DNA of 34,970 nt from positions 1 to 34,970 of the forward strand of contig UCBZ01000056.1 in assembly GCA_900470775.1 (NCBI GenBank), written 5' to 3'. This document shows, in pieces, positions 7,714-15,349 of this stretch; the first letter of the stretch is position 1, and each line of letters starts with the position of its first letter. A program made the translations under genes and the position numbers. Under the pieces are notes generated by a model, which had not been told where the DNA came from, did not search any database, and saw only the letters and a program-made list of their open reading frames with translations. Source of the DNA: Hyphomicrobiales bacterium. GTDB lineage: Bacteria; Pseudomonadota; Alphaproteobacteria; Rhizobiales; Beijerinckiaceae.

Positions 7714-8736
7714 ATGACCATTCTGCAGAGACTTTCGGCCTGGGGCGAAGCATTGCCGGTGCCCGATGCGATCAGCCGTGCGGTGATCGGCTCGCTCGTC
7801 TCGCGCACGGACCGGGCCCTGACCACCGATCCCGGCGATACGGCGAGCTTTGCCCGCGAGATGAAGCATTTTCCGATCGCGCAGCACACCGACGCCGCCA
7901 ATGCACAGCATTACGAGGTGCCGGCCGCCTTCTTCGCGCAGGTTCTCGGCCCGCGGCGCAAATATTCCTCCTGCTACTACCGCAACCCCGAGGACGACCT
8001 CGCCACCGCGGAAGAGACGGCCCTGGTGCTGACGGCCGAGCATGCCGACCTCGACGGAGGCCAGGACATTCTCGAACTCGGCTGCGGCTGGGGGTCACTG
8101 TCGCTCTGGATGGCCGGGCACTTCCCGTCATCGCGCATCGTCTCGGTGTCGAACTCGGCGTCGCAGCGCGGCTATATCGAGGCGCAGGCGAAGGCGCGCG
8201 GCTTTGACAATCTGCAAGTCGTCACAGCCGACATGAATGATTTCGCCACCTCGAAGCGCTTCGACCGGGTCGTCTCCGTCGAGATGTTCGAGCATATGGC
8301 GAATTGGGAGACGCTGCTGAGGCGAGTCCATGGCTGGCTCAAGCCAGGCGGCCGGCTCTTCCTGCATGTCTTCGCCCATGCCAGCGGCTGCTATCGCTTC
8401 GACGCTGCCGACAGTGGTGACTGGATCGCGCAGCACTTCTTTACCGGTGGGCTCATGCCGAGCGCGGCACTCGCCCACCAGTTTCCCGATCTCTTCACGG
8501 TCGAGGAGGAATGGCGCTGGAGCGGCGAGCATTACCGGCGCACGGCGGAGGACTGGCTGGCCAATTTCGACCGCAACCTCCCAGTGATCGATCCCATCCT
8601 GCAGGCGACCTACGGCAAGGATGCCAGCCTGTGGCGCCGGCGCTGGCGGCTGTTCTTCCTCGCTACCAGCGGCCTCTTCGGCCATGCGGGCGGCGCCGCA
8701 TGGGGCGTCTGCCACTACCGCCTGAAGGCGAGCTAG
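7714..8736 (+). CDS. Second CFA-family SAM-dependent methyltransferase
   Basis: A 340-residue methyltransferase of the cyclopropane-fatty-acid synthase superfamily, shorter than the protein at 1109-2344 because the N-terminal domain is reduced. HYEVPAAFFAQVLG precedes the SAM motif DILELGCGWGSLSLWMA (118-134). VVSVEMFEHMANWE and the FTGGLMPS segment follow. It is in the divergent branch of COG2230 often found with DUF1295 and ChrR, so it probably methylates an unsaturated acyl chain rather than making the ordinary cyclopropane ring; this is inference. The start lies four bases after the DUF1295 stop, with GAGAGGCTG upstream. It is the last gene of the rightward operon. Confidence 0.9.
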   Translation: MTILQRLSAWGEALPVPDAISRAVIGSLVSRTDRALTTDPGDTASFAREMKHFPIAQHTDAANAQHYEVPAAFFAQVLGPRRKYSSCYYRNPEDDLATAEETALVLTAEHADLDGGQDILELGCGWGSLSLWMAGHFPSSRIVSVSNSASQRGYIEAQAKARGFDNLQVVTADMNDFATSKRFDRVVSVEMFEHMANWETLLRRVHGWLKPGGRLFLHVFAHASGCYRFDAADSGDWIAQHFFTGGLMPSAALAHQFPDLFTVEEEWRWSGEHYRRTAEDWLANFDRNLPVIDPILQATYGKDASLWRRRWRLFFLATSGLFGHAGGAAWGVCHYRLKAS

Positions 8737-8782
8737 GCCGGAAACCCGGCTACGCGGGGGTGGGGCTGTCAGACCCAGCCCC
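8737..8782. terminator. Two stem-loops between convergent genes
   Basis: GCCGG at 8737-8741 pairs with CCGGC at 8746-8750 directly after the methyltransferase stop. GGGGCTG at 8762-8768 pairs with CAGCCCC at 8776-8782, overlapping the last codons of the facing DUF2177 gene. Neither has a clear T tract. Their position between two convergent genes makes a two-way transcription end plausible. Confidence 0.45.
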
Positions 8783-9182
8783 AAGCCTCGAACTGGCGCA
8801 CGACAGTATAGGCTATCCAGCTGCAGACGCCGACCGCGATGGCGCCATAGGCTATGTCAGCCAGAGTGATGGTCAGCGTCCAGGCCCGCAATGTCGCATA
8901 ATTGGTCAGGTCGTAGGTCGCATAGGCAAGCAGGCCGACCAGAGCGCCATTGACGAGGGCACTGCCGCTCGAAACGTCCCGCAAAGCCGGCATGACTGCG
9001 AAATGGATCACGCCGAGCGCAAAGCCGAAATAGAACAGGATGGCCGGAAGATACCGGATGCGCTCGAGAAGCATCTCGCCCAAGGCCGCCCGATAGAGCT
9101 TCTCGCTCATGGTGGTGAGCCAGATCGCGTCGCAAATGCCGAATGCGACGAGGAAAGCGATATAGCCGGCGACGAAGCGCAT
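8769..9182 (-). CDS. DUF2177 membrane protein
   Basis: A 137-residue protein with four hydrophobic helices, beginning MRFVAGYIAFLVAFGICDAIWLTTM. The DAIWL and YATYDLTNYATLRAW segments are typical of the DUF2177 family. The function is unknown. Family members are frequent neighbours of ChrR/DUF1295/CFA clusters, which links it to the same membrane-stress programme although it is transcribed towards the methyltransferase. CTGGAG lies about eight bases upstream of the ATG. Confidence 0.85.
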   Translation of the reverse strand: MRFVAGYIAFLVAFGICDAIWLTTMSEKLYRAALGEMLLERIRYLPAILFYFGFALGVIHFAVMPALRDVSSGSALVNGALVGLLAYATYDLTNYATLRAWTLTITLADIAYGAIAVGVCSWIAYTVVRQFEAWGWV

Positions 9183-9335
9183 GACGATCTCCAGGATTGT
9201 TCATGCAGATACGCCGGGCATGGCGAACCGGTTCAGCACCACGTCCGGTCTTTCACCTTCCAAGCCGAGTTGCAGATCGATCGTGCCGCGCCGGGCGTAG
9301 GATAGACATCCGCCTTTCTCGATCCCAGCGCGATC

Positions 9336-9775
9336 ATGTCGAACAAGATCTAGCGCCGTGCCATTGTTCCGATTCGTGCCGCCGGCGTGCTCCACGGCTG
9401 CGCCGGGGTTTGTTGAGAAGGAGAGCGCGGCGTCGCCTATGCTCGGAACCCGCGCCAGCGAATGGAGATCTATGTTACCCAAGAGTGGCAACTGGCAGGC
9501 CGGTCGCCTTTTTTATTTATGGAGGCTCTTGGGCCAACGGCGCCAAGCAGACCTACACTCTTCATCGGCGAGGCTCTTTGGGTCGCGCGGCTTCGTCGCG
9601 GTGATCGCGGATTATCTCCTCGCTCCGGAGGTGCGGTTTCCCGGCTTCATGGAGGATGGCGCACTCGCTCTCCGCTCGGTGCGCGACAATGTCGCCGCTT
9701 CGGGGGCGAACCGCGCATGGTCCGCATCATCGGGCATTCGGCTGGCGCCTACAGCGCATCGGGAACGTCAGGGAT
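9336..9775 (+). pseudogene. Broken lipoprotein alpha/beta hydrolase (esterase) gene
   Basis: An ancestral esterase of the BD-FAE/carboxylesterase type can be followed across all three forward frames. It starts at the ATG at 9336 (MSNKI, then a TAG stop) and keeps a lipobox-like LHGCAG, another stop, and ARNPRQRMEIYV. It then changes frame to PVAFFIYGGSWANGAKQTY, changes again to GFVAVIADYLLAPEVRFPGFMEDG, and returns to the first frame for the nucleophile motif IIGHSAGAYSA near 9727-9759. Homology stops soon after, so the C-terminal part with the catalytic His is missing. At least two stops, three frame changes and a truncation show it is dead. Confidence 0.75.
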
Positions 9776-10056
9776 AGAACTGCATCCCCCGGGTCAGGAC
9801 GAATGCACCACTACTTCGTCGGCTGCTGCGGAGGTGAACTGCCGAAGAGCGGACGTTGCCAGAGTCGGCAATGGGCCAGAACGCCCTCCCCGCTTCAGGG
9901 TGAAATGCGCCAATTGCTGACATTGGGTTGCAGTCCGAAAGCGGACACATCTCGCCAGCTTCGCTCGCTAATTTTCGATCCAACGTCAGCCCCAGGAAAT
10001 CCGGCGACCAACGTAGTTCCGGCGACCGCTGAATCCGATATCCAAACGGACTAACG
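9776..10056. other. Non-coding stretch after the esterase remnant
   Basis: No convincing gene. AGCGGACGTTGCC near 9846 and TTGCTGACATTGGG with CCGAAAGCGGACA near 9914-9951 look like pieces of the imperfect GCGGAC/GACATTGG repeats scattered through many alphaproteobacterial genomes. That identification is from memory of similar intergenic sequence and is weak. A perfect 10-base palindrome CTAACGTTAG (10051-10060) overlaps the stop of the aldo/keto reductase gene. Confidence 0.35.
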
Positions 10057-11070
10057 TTAGTAGCCGACGGACAGCGGAGCGCCAGAATTCACCAGCCCGG
10101 CATCCTTCAACTCGCCCCAGAAGTCAGCGGGAACTTTCTCCCGGAGTGCGGCGCGGTCCTCGGCGATCCGGCTCGGCTGGCTGGCGCCGGGGATCACTGC
10201 CGCAACCGCCGGATGAGCGAGCGAGAATTGCAGCCCCGCGGCCTTCATGCTGATGCCGTGGCGGTCGGCGATGGCCTTGATCTGCGCGACCTTCTCCCTG
10301 ATTTGCGGTGTCATCGGCGCATATTCGAAGTTCGGCCCGCCGACGAGCGCGCCCGAACTGTAGGGACCGCCGACGACGATTCCGAGCCCGCGCTCGGCGA
10401 CGATCGGCATCACGCGCTGGAGGGCGAGCTCATGATCGAGCAGCGTATACCGCCCGGCCAACAGGAAACCGTCGGGGCGCGGGCCCTCGAGTGCGAGCAG
10501 CAGTTCGATCGGCTCGACACGGTTGACGCCCAAACCCCAGGCCTTGATCACGCCCTCGTCGCGGAGCCCGTCGAGTGCCCTGAAGGCGCCCTTGCGCGCC
10601 GTCTCGAAAACGCCGAGCCACTCGTCGCCATAGAAGTCCTGCGCGATATCGTGAACCCAGGCAATCTCGATGCGGTCGGTCTTGAGGCGCTTGAGACTAT
10701 CCTCGATCGAACGCAGCGTGGCATCCGCGGAATAGTCGTTCACGATCTTGTTCGGGAGGCCGTATTTGAAGACCTCGCCCTTCTCGCCGAGGTCGCGGGC
10801 GCTGACATCCTCGACCTCGTCCAGAATAACGCGGCCGACCTTGGTGCTGATCACATACTCGTCGCGCGGTCGCGCGACGAGCGCGTCGCCCATCCGGATT
10901 TCCGCAAGCCCTGCGCCGTAGAAGGGCGCATTGTCGAAATAGCGGATTCCATCGCTCCAGGCGGCTTCCACCGTCGCGAGCGCCTCCGGCTCGGGAATGT
11001 CTCGGAACATATTGCCCAGCGGCGCAGCGCCAAAGCCGATCTTGCTTGGGAGGATGTCTCGAAGTTTCAT
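10057..11070 (-). CDS. Aldo/keto reductase
   Basis: A 337-residue NAD(P)H-dependent oxidoreductase of the aldo/keto reductase superfamily. The catalytic tetrad is visible: D46 and Y51 in YFDNAPFYGAG, K77 in ISTKVGR and H140 in IAWVHD. The C-terminal VIPGASQPSRIAED segment is the cofactor phosphate-binding region. It most resembles the D-threo-aldose 1-dehydrogenase/pyridoxal 4-dehydrogenase branch, but the substrate is not determined. GGAGAAAG lies about 12 bases before the ATG. The exported hydrolase ends 130 bases upstream on the same strand, so the two may be cotranscribed from the promoter above 11959. Confidence 0.9.
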   Translation of the reverse strand: MKLRDILPSKIGFGAAPLGNMFRDIPEPEALATVEAAWSDGIRYFDNAPFYGAGLAEIRMGDALVARPRDEYVISTKVGRVILDEVEDVSARDLGEKGEVFKYGLPNKIVNDYSADATLRSIEDSLKRLKTDRIEIAWVHDIAQDFYGDEWLGVFETARKGAFRALDGLRDEGVIKAWGLGVNRVEPIELLLALEGPRPDGFLLAGRYTLLDHELALQRVMPIVAERGLGIVVGGPYSSGALVGGPNFEYAPMTPQIREKVAQIKAIADRHGISMKAAGLQFSLAHPAVAAVIPGASQPSRIAEDRAALREKVPADFWGELKDAGLVNSGAPLSVGY

Positions 11071-11200
11071 CTGGAAAGCTTTCTCCGGCCAACTTCCATC
11101 GATGAAATAGGACCAAATGCACGCGCGGGTAAGCCCGTCGCCCTTCGGATTTTCTCGGACAGACCACCGGTCAACGACGGCGTTCAGCGAGTGATGTCCT

Positions 11201-11959
11201 TTACTTGGCTGCCCTGATGATCAGATCAGATATCTTCTCGGGGAAAGACAGCATGGCAACATGGCTGGACGGGAGTTCCACTGCCACCGCTCGCGCGCGC
11301 TCGACCTGATCCTTCTGAAGCTGCGGCGGGATGATCGCGTCGTTCGTCGCGACCGCCATGAAGGTGGGCTTGTCGCGCCAGGCCGCGCGACCGACCCGCG
11401 TGGCGAGCGTGCTCGCATGAAGCCTGCCTTGCACGGTCGCCACCAATCTCTGCTCGGCAGCGGCCAGATCCGCCGCGAAGTATTTGGCGATACCGGCATC
11501 GCTAATCCTGAGAAAACCGTCCGCGTCACGGATATACTCGGCCCGGCTCTCCAGCTGAGGATAGCGAGACGTGATATCGCTCTGAGTTTCGCCGCTGTCT
11601 GGAGCATAGGCTGCGACATAGACGAGCGATTTGACCTTCGGATCGTTGCCAGCTTCGGTGATGACGATGCCACCATAAGAGTGTCCGACCAGCACGACCG
11701 GCCCTTCAGCATCCCGGATCGCGCGTCGTGTCGTCGCCACATCGTTTTCGAGCGACTGCAGGGCGTTCTGAACAGCGATGACCTTCAGGCCGGCTTTTTC
11801 CAGCTGAGGAATGACCTTGTGCCAAGATGATCCGTCAGCAAACGCCCCATGCACAAGAACCACCGTATTCGCGGCCGCCGGCGCGACAGCCACAGCAGAG
11901 CCCCCCACGAGCGTGACCATGTACGCCAGGAGACACAAGAATCGCCGATAATTGCTCAT
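11201..11959 (-). CDS. Exported alpha/beta hydrolase
   Basis: A 252-residue alpha/beta hydrolase with an N-terminal signal peptide ending near AVAPAAA (residue 30). VVLVHGAFADGSSW forms the oxyanion region, S94 in VLVGHSYGGIVI is the nucleophile, and a histidine near residue 233 (PSSHVAML) completes the triad. It belongs to the small esterase-like group that also includes the paralogue at 32203-32979, with which it shares VLVHGAFAD.SSW, EGPVVLVGHSYGG and LVYVAA.APD.GET. The frame is open to 12013, but the ATG at 11959 has an AAGGGA upstream and starts the signal peptide. A copy of the 17-base motif lies 170 bases upstream. Confidence 0.88.
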   Translation of the reverse strand: MSNYRRFLCLLAYMVTLVGGSAVAVAPAAANTVVLVHGAFADGSSWHKVIPQLEKAGLKVIAVQNALQSLENDVATTRRAIRDAEGPVVLVGHSYGGIVITEAGNDPKVKSLVYVAAYAPDSGETQSDITSRYPQLESRAEYIRDADGFLRISDAGIAKYFAADLAAAEQRLVATVQGRLHASTLATRVGRAAWRDKPTFMAVATNDAIIPPQLQKDQVERARAVAVELPSSHVAMLSFPEKISDLIIRAAK

Positions 11960-12128
11960 TTCAATGTCCCTTCCAGGTTTTGTCGATTGGGCCTCAGTTG
12001 ATGATGGGGCCACTCCGGCAAGGTCTCTCGCACAGCGATTGACCAGGCGACTGAGCCAATTGGCGCTGGCAGCCTGCCGTTACGCCAAGCTTCGATTCGA
12101 AATTAGCAGGCGATCGGCGATCTCCTCC

Positions 12129-12145
12129 GTAAAATGATGTAAAAT
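12129..12145 (-). promoter_or_regulatory. Candidate operator, copy 1 of 3 (GTAAAA direct repeat)
   Basis: The plus strand reads GTAAAATGATGTAAAAT: two GTAAAATG half-sites 10 bases apart, with a weaker GTAACG 12 bases further on (12151). It lies in the 222-base gap between the amine oxidase gene and the exported hydrolase, 170 bases above the hydrolase start. Copies that differ at one or two of 17 positions lie at 15078-15094 and 18550-18566. Direct repeats on one helical turn suit a winged-helix regulator of the OmpR/PhoB fold, such as the one at 15350-18178. Confidence 0.55.
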
Positions 12146-12181
12146 GGAGCGTAACGAGGTCGTTCAAGCCCGATCTCGGCT

Positions 12182-13414
12182 TCAAGCCCGCCCGAATTGC
12201 CGATCGAGGATCAGCTGTGCCGCAGCTACGCCAGAGGCGTACGCGCCGTGTGCGGTGGAATAGTCGGTGGGTGCGCAGGCCTCTCCGGCGAAATAGATCC
12301 GATCCTCCCAAGGCGCAGCCAGCATGGCTCGGGAACCGGAACAGCCAGGCAAAGCGTGACTATAGGCGCCCCGCGCGAACGGATCGCGGCCCCAGCGCGA
12401 GCAGGTCGCCAGCCGAAGGCGCCGTTTGATATCGGCGCCGAACAGTCCGACGAGTTCCAGGATTGCGAAATCCGCCAGATCGTCACCGTCCTCCAGGTCG
12501 CGAGCAGCAGCACCTCCCACGAAACCTTCGATCAGAGGGCGGCCAAACGGGCGGATCTGATAGCTTCCGGTCCTCGTTCGATGCGGGTTGCCGATTGCCT
12601 GTGTGTCGGGTTCAAAACCGTCCGGCGCGTCGAGATGAAACCAGACCTTGTCTGCCAGACCCAACGGCAGGCGCCCCGCCGCGTCGATCCTGTCATCGAC
12701 TGCGCAAGGCAGCCTCAGCGCGCCCGACGCCAGCAGGCCGGTCGAGATCGTGATGATGACGCGGGGCGTTTCGATCCGGCCCGCCGTGGTCAGGACGGAA
12801 AGCCGGCGCTCATGCGCTTCGATGGCCGTCGCGGCGATGCCCAGTCGAACGGGCAGCGCCCGCCCCGCCGCTTCAATGAGGGCTCCATAGCCCTGCGGCA
12901 TCCGCCAGTTCGTTCGGGTATCCGCTGTGATGTAGGCGCGATAGTCCGCGATCGACATCTCGCTGAGCTGGGCTCCGTTCACGTATGAGCTGTAGGCCTC
13001 AAGGAAGGGCAGCCAGGTTTGCGTGCCACGGAGCAGATCAGCCGCTCGATCGGTGGCGGGCTGGCTGCTCAGCACCTGGCCATCGAACGCTTCCAGCGCC
13101 GCTCGCGCGGCGTGTTGTTCGCTGGTGGGAAAACCGAGCTCGAGGAATCGATGCCCCCAAGGTGGCGGCGAGCGATCGACGTCAAAGCCGAGCGTTCCAG
13201 CAAGGACGGTCCAGGGATTGCGATCGGCGGAGTGTAGCCATCCGCAGCCAAGGTCGATCGGCCATCCCTCACAGGTTACTGTATGCGCGCGTCCACCAAT
13301 GCGATGGTTGGCCTCCAGGATCAGGAGAGACAATCCTGCCGCGCTCAACGTTCGCGCTGCTGCGATGCCAGCCGCGCCGGCACCGATGATGACGACGTCG
13401 TATTCATCACTCAT
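12182..13414 (-). CDS. Flavin monoamine oxidase family protein
   Basis: A 410-residue FAD-dependent amine oxidase. The dinucleotide-binding motif VVIIGAGAAGIAAARTL (7-23) is followed by ILEANHRIGGRAHT (32-45) and by the C-terminal RIYFAGEACAPTDYSTAHGAYASG segment, which closes the FAD site. There is no signal peptide, so it is cytoplasmic. Substrates in this family are amines or polyamines, and here the substrate is unknown. Its ATG overlaps the stop of the antiporter gene in ATGA, so the oxidase and the antiporter are made from one message. Confidence 0.9.
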   Translation of the reverse strand: MSDEYDVVIIGAGAAGIAAARTLSAAGLSLLILEANHRIGGRAHTVTCEGWPIDLGCGWLHSADRNPWTVLAGTLGFDVDRSPPPWGHRFLELGFPTSEQHAARAALEAFDGQVLSSQPATDRAADLLRGTQTWLPFLEAYSSYVNGAQLSEMSIADYRAYITADTRTNWRMPQGYGALIEAAGRALPVRLGIAATAIEAHERRLSVLTTAGRIETPRVIITISTGLLASGALRLPCAVDDRIDAAGRLPLGLADKVWFHLDAPDGFEPDTQAIGNPHRTRTGSYQIRPFGRPLIEGFVGGAAARDLEDGDDLADFAILELVGLFGADIKRRLRLATCSRWGRDPFARGAYSHALPGCSGSRAMLAAPWEDRIYFAGEACAPTDYSTAHGAYASGVAAAQLILDRQFGRA

Positions 13415-14952
13415 GCCGATATCCGGGCGGCCGCGCCCAATTCAAGCCAGTCGAGTTCCCCCTCGAGCCGGTGGAATGCATCGTCGCCGATCTGCCCCGA
13501 TCGCCGCATGTCGAGGGCGCGGCTTCGAGCCATCGCCAGAGCGACCCGCCTGAGCTGGTTCTGCTCCGTATCGAAATTTGTTTGATCCAGGGATTGCTGC
13601 AACATGTCGGCGTACTCGACCCTGACCATGCGGGCAGCGTTCGAATGGACGTCGGCAATCGCCTCGATACCCGCTTCAAGCGCCTCTTTGCGCGCCTGCC
13701 GGAACTCTCGCTCGATTGGATGGTCATCCTCGATGGCGAGATAGCGCAATAGCATAGGCAGGGTCAGGCCCTGGATGACCAAGGTTCCAACAACCACCCC
13801 AAAGGCCGAGATCAATATGAGGTCGCGATAGGGGAATTGGGGTGGCAGCGCGTAGGCCGCCGCCAGGGTGACGATGCCGCGCATCCCACACCAGGCGATG
13901 ACAAGCCCGTCGCCGCGCGAAGATACATCAGGTTGCAGAGCGCTGTGGCGCCCGCCCTCCCCTTGCGAATAATCGGCGATCCGGTGCTCGAAAATCACCC
14001 AGACCAAGCGGACCACGATCACGGTCACGAGTATGGCGGCTGCTACGATCCCGTATTCGACGATCGTAGCATGGTTGAGATTGCCGAAAACCGGCCGAAG
14101 CTGCAGCCCGACCAGCATGAACGCGAAGATTTGCAGAACGAAGATCACCGTTTCCCAGACCGCATATGTCGGCACGCGAAGCTGCGCACTGGTGCGTGCC
14201 GGCGTCGACCAGGCGAGCGCCATAGCATAGACGACGATCGTGATGATCCCCGACAGGTGAAGCCGCTCGGCCAGAATCCAGACACCGAACGTAGTGATGA
14301 ACTGGAGAATGATCAGGCTTGGAGCATCCTCAAACCGCGCCAGAAAGCGCACGACAAGCCATCCCATGGCGACACCGAGCGCGATGCTGCCGAGCACGAC
14401 GAGGCCGAATGTCGGCAGAGCTGCGACAGGTGAGAAGCCGCCCGTGACCACGGCGACGACTGCAAGCCGATAGATCAGCAGAGCGGTCGCGTCATTCAGC
14501 AGGCTTTCGCCTTCCAGGATCACGATCAACCGATGCGGCGGCCGAACCCGACGCAATATGGCTGTGGCCGCGACCGCGTCGGGCGGCGCCACGATGGCTC
14601 CCAGCGCGATCGCGGCTCCCCAGGGAATGTCGGGCACCAGCCAGCGGGCGACGAACGCGACTGCGACCGTCGTCAATCCGACGGCGATGACGACCAGCCC
14701 AGCGATGCAACGCCAGTTCCTGCGAAGATCGCGAACCGAGGTGTCGAAGCCCGCATCGAGAAGGATGGGCGCGACGAACAGGACCAGGACGAGTTCTGGG
14801 TCGAGAGGGATCTGGGGCGTGTTCGGGATGAACGCGAGAGCGGCTCCGGCAATCGCGAGAATCACCGGATAGGCAATGCCAGCCTTCCGCGCGAAGGCGG
14901 CCAGCAGGACCGCTCCCAAGAGGATCAGCAAGATCGCCTCGAACAGGACCAT
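13411..14952 (-). CDS. Na+/H+ antiporter, CPA1/NhaP type
   Basis: A 513-residue inner-membrane cation/proton antiporter with about 12 helices in the first 420 residues. The ion-binding residues sit in APPDAVAATAIL (122-133) and GESLLNDATALL (148-159), where N153-D154 is the family's ND pair. A basic segment and GMRGIVTLAAAYALP follow, then a cytoplasmic C-terminal helical tail of about 90 residues. GGGGGAG precedes the ATG. It is the first gene of a two-gene unit with the amine oxidase. A copy of the 17-base motif lies 126 bases upstream. Confidence 0.92.
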   Translation of the reverse strand: MVLFEAILLILLGAVLLAAFARKAGIAYPVILAIAGAALAFIPNTPQIPLDPELVLVLFVAPILLDAGFDTSVRDLRRNWRCIAGLVVIAVGLTTVAVAFVARWLVPDIPWGAAIALGAIVAPPDAVAATAILRRVRPPHRLIVILEGESLLNDATALLIYRLAVVAVVTGGFSPVAALPTFGLVVLGSIALGVAMGWLVVRFLARFEDAPSLIILQFITTFGVWILAERLHLSGIITIVVYAMALAWSTPARTSAQLRVPTYAVWETVIFVLQIFAFMLVGLQLRPVFGNLNHATIVEYGIVAAAILVTVIVVRLVWVIFEHRIADYSQGEGGRHSALQPDVSSRGDGLVIAWCGMRGIVTLAAAYALPPQFPYRDLILISAFGVVVGTLVIQGLTLPMLLRYLAIEDDHPIEREFRQARKEALEAGIEAIADVHSNAARMVRVEYADMLQQSLDQTNFDTEQNQLRRVALAMARSRALDMRRSGQIGDDAFHRLEGELDWLELGAAARISA

Positions 14953-15349
14953 CGAACGATCTCCCCCGGTGAAAACCCACGAAATCGTACAAAACGATCA
15001 CGTCCGCGACGGCTCCGAAGAGAACAAAAACATCAGATCGATTGTCGAAACCAGCCTTCAGATGCAGTTGGCTCGCGATTTTACATCGTTTTACCGCATG
15101 TGAGACGAGGCGTCGGATATGGATTTTGCCGTCATCCATTCCGCACTGCGCCAGGTTCGCCCTAGCATAACGGCAGGGGGGGACAGAGCGATGGCCAAAG
15201 GAAAAGTCCTTGTCGTCGGATCCAATGCCACGTGCCTGGCGTTTGTCGTCGAGCCTGTTGATTTGAATTCGAAATAATATCGCCGTCGAGGATGCCGGCG
15301 GGTACCTCGTCGCTTTCACGCGGCAGGTGGGGTGCTCAGAAGCATGAGG
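14953..15349. other. Intergenic region above the antiporter gene
   Basis: This 397-base gap lies between the regulator stop and the antiporter start, both on the minus strand. It holds the second copy of the 17-base motif (15078-15094) and a small inverted repeat, ATCGT/ACGAT around ACAAA (14984-14998). A minus-strand open frame runs through it but resembles no known protein and overlaps the antiporter out of frame, so I leave it out. Confidence 0.5.
15078..15094 (+). promoter_or_regulatory. Candidate operator, copy 2 of 3 (TTTTAC direct repeat)
   Basis: The plus strand reads ATTTTACATCGTTTTAC. Its reverse complement, GTAAAACGATGTAAAAT, matches the copy at 12129-12145 at 16 of 17 positions. 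The TTTTAC half-sites are 10 bases apart. It lies 126 bases above the antiporter start. Relative to that gene its orientation is opposite to that of the other two copies relative to theirs. Confidence 0.6.

Noticed and set aside
9201..9491. Minus-strand open frame of 96 codons across the esterase remnant
   Set aside because: Antisense to recognisable esterase pieces and unlike any known protein.
10051..10060. Perfect palindrome CTAACGTTAG
   Set aside because: Ten bases, overlapping a stop codon, with no partner nearby; chance is sufficient, although it contains CTAAC.
14492..15319. Minus-strand open frame running from the intergenic region into the antiporter gene
   Set aside because: Its second half is an out-of-frame shadow of the antiporter and the first half matches no family I know.
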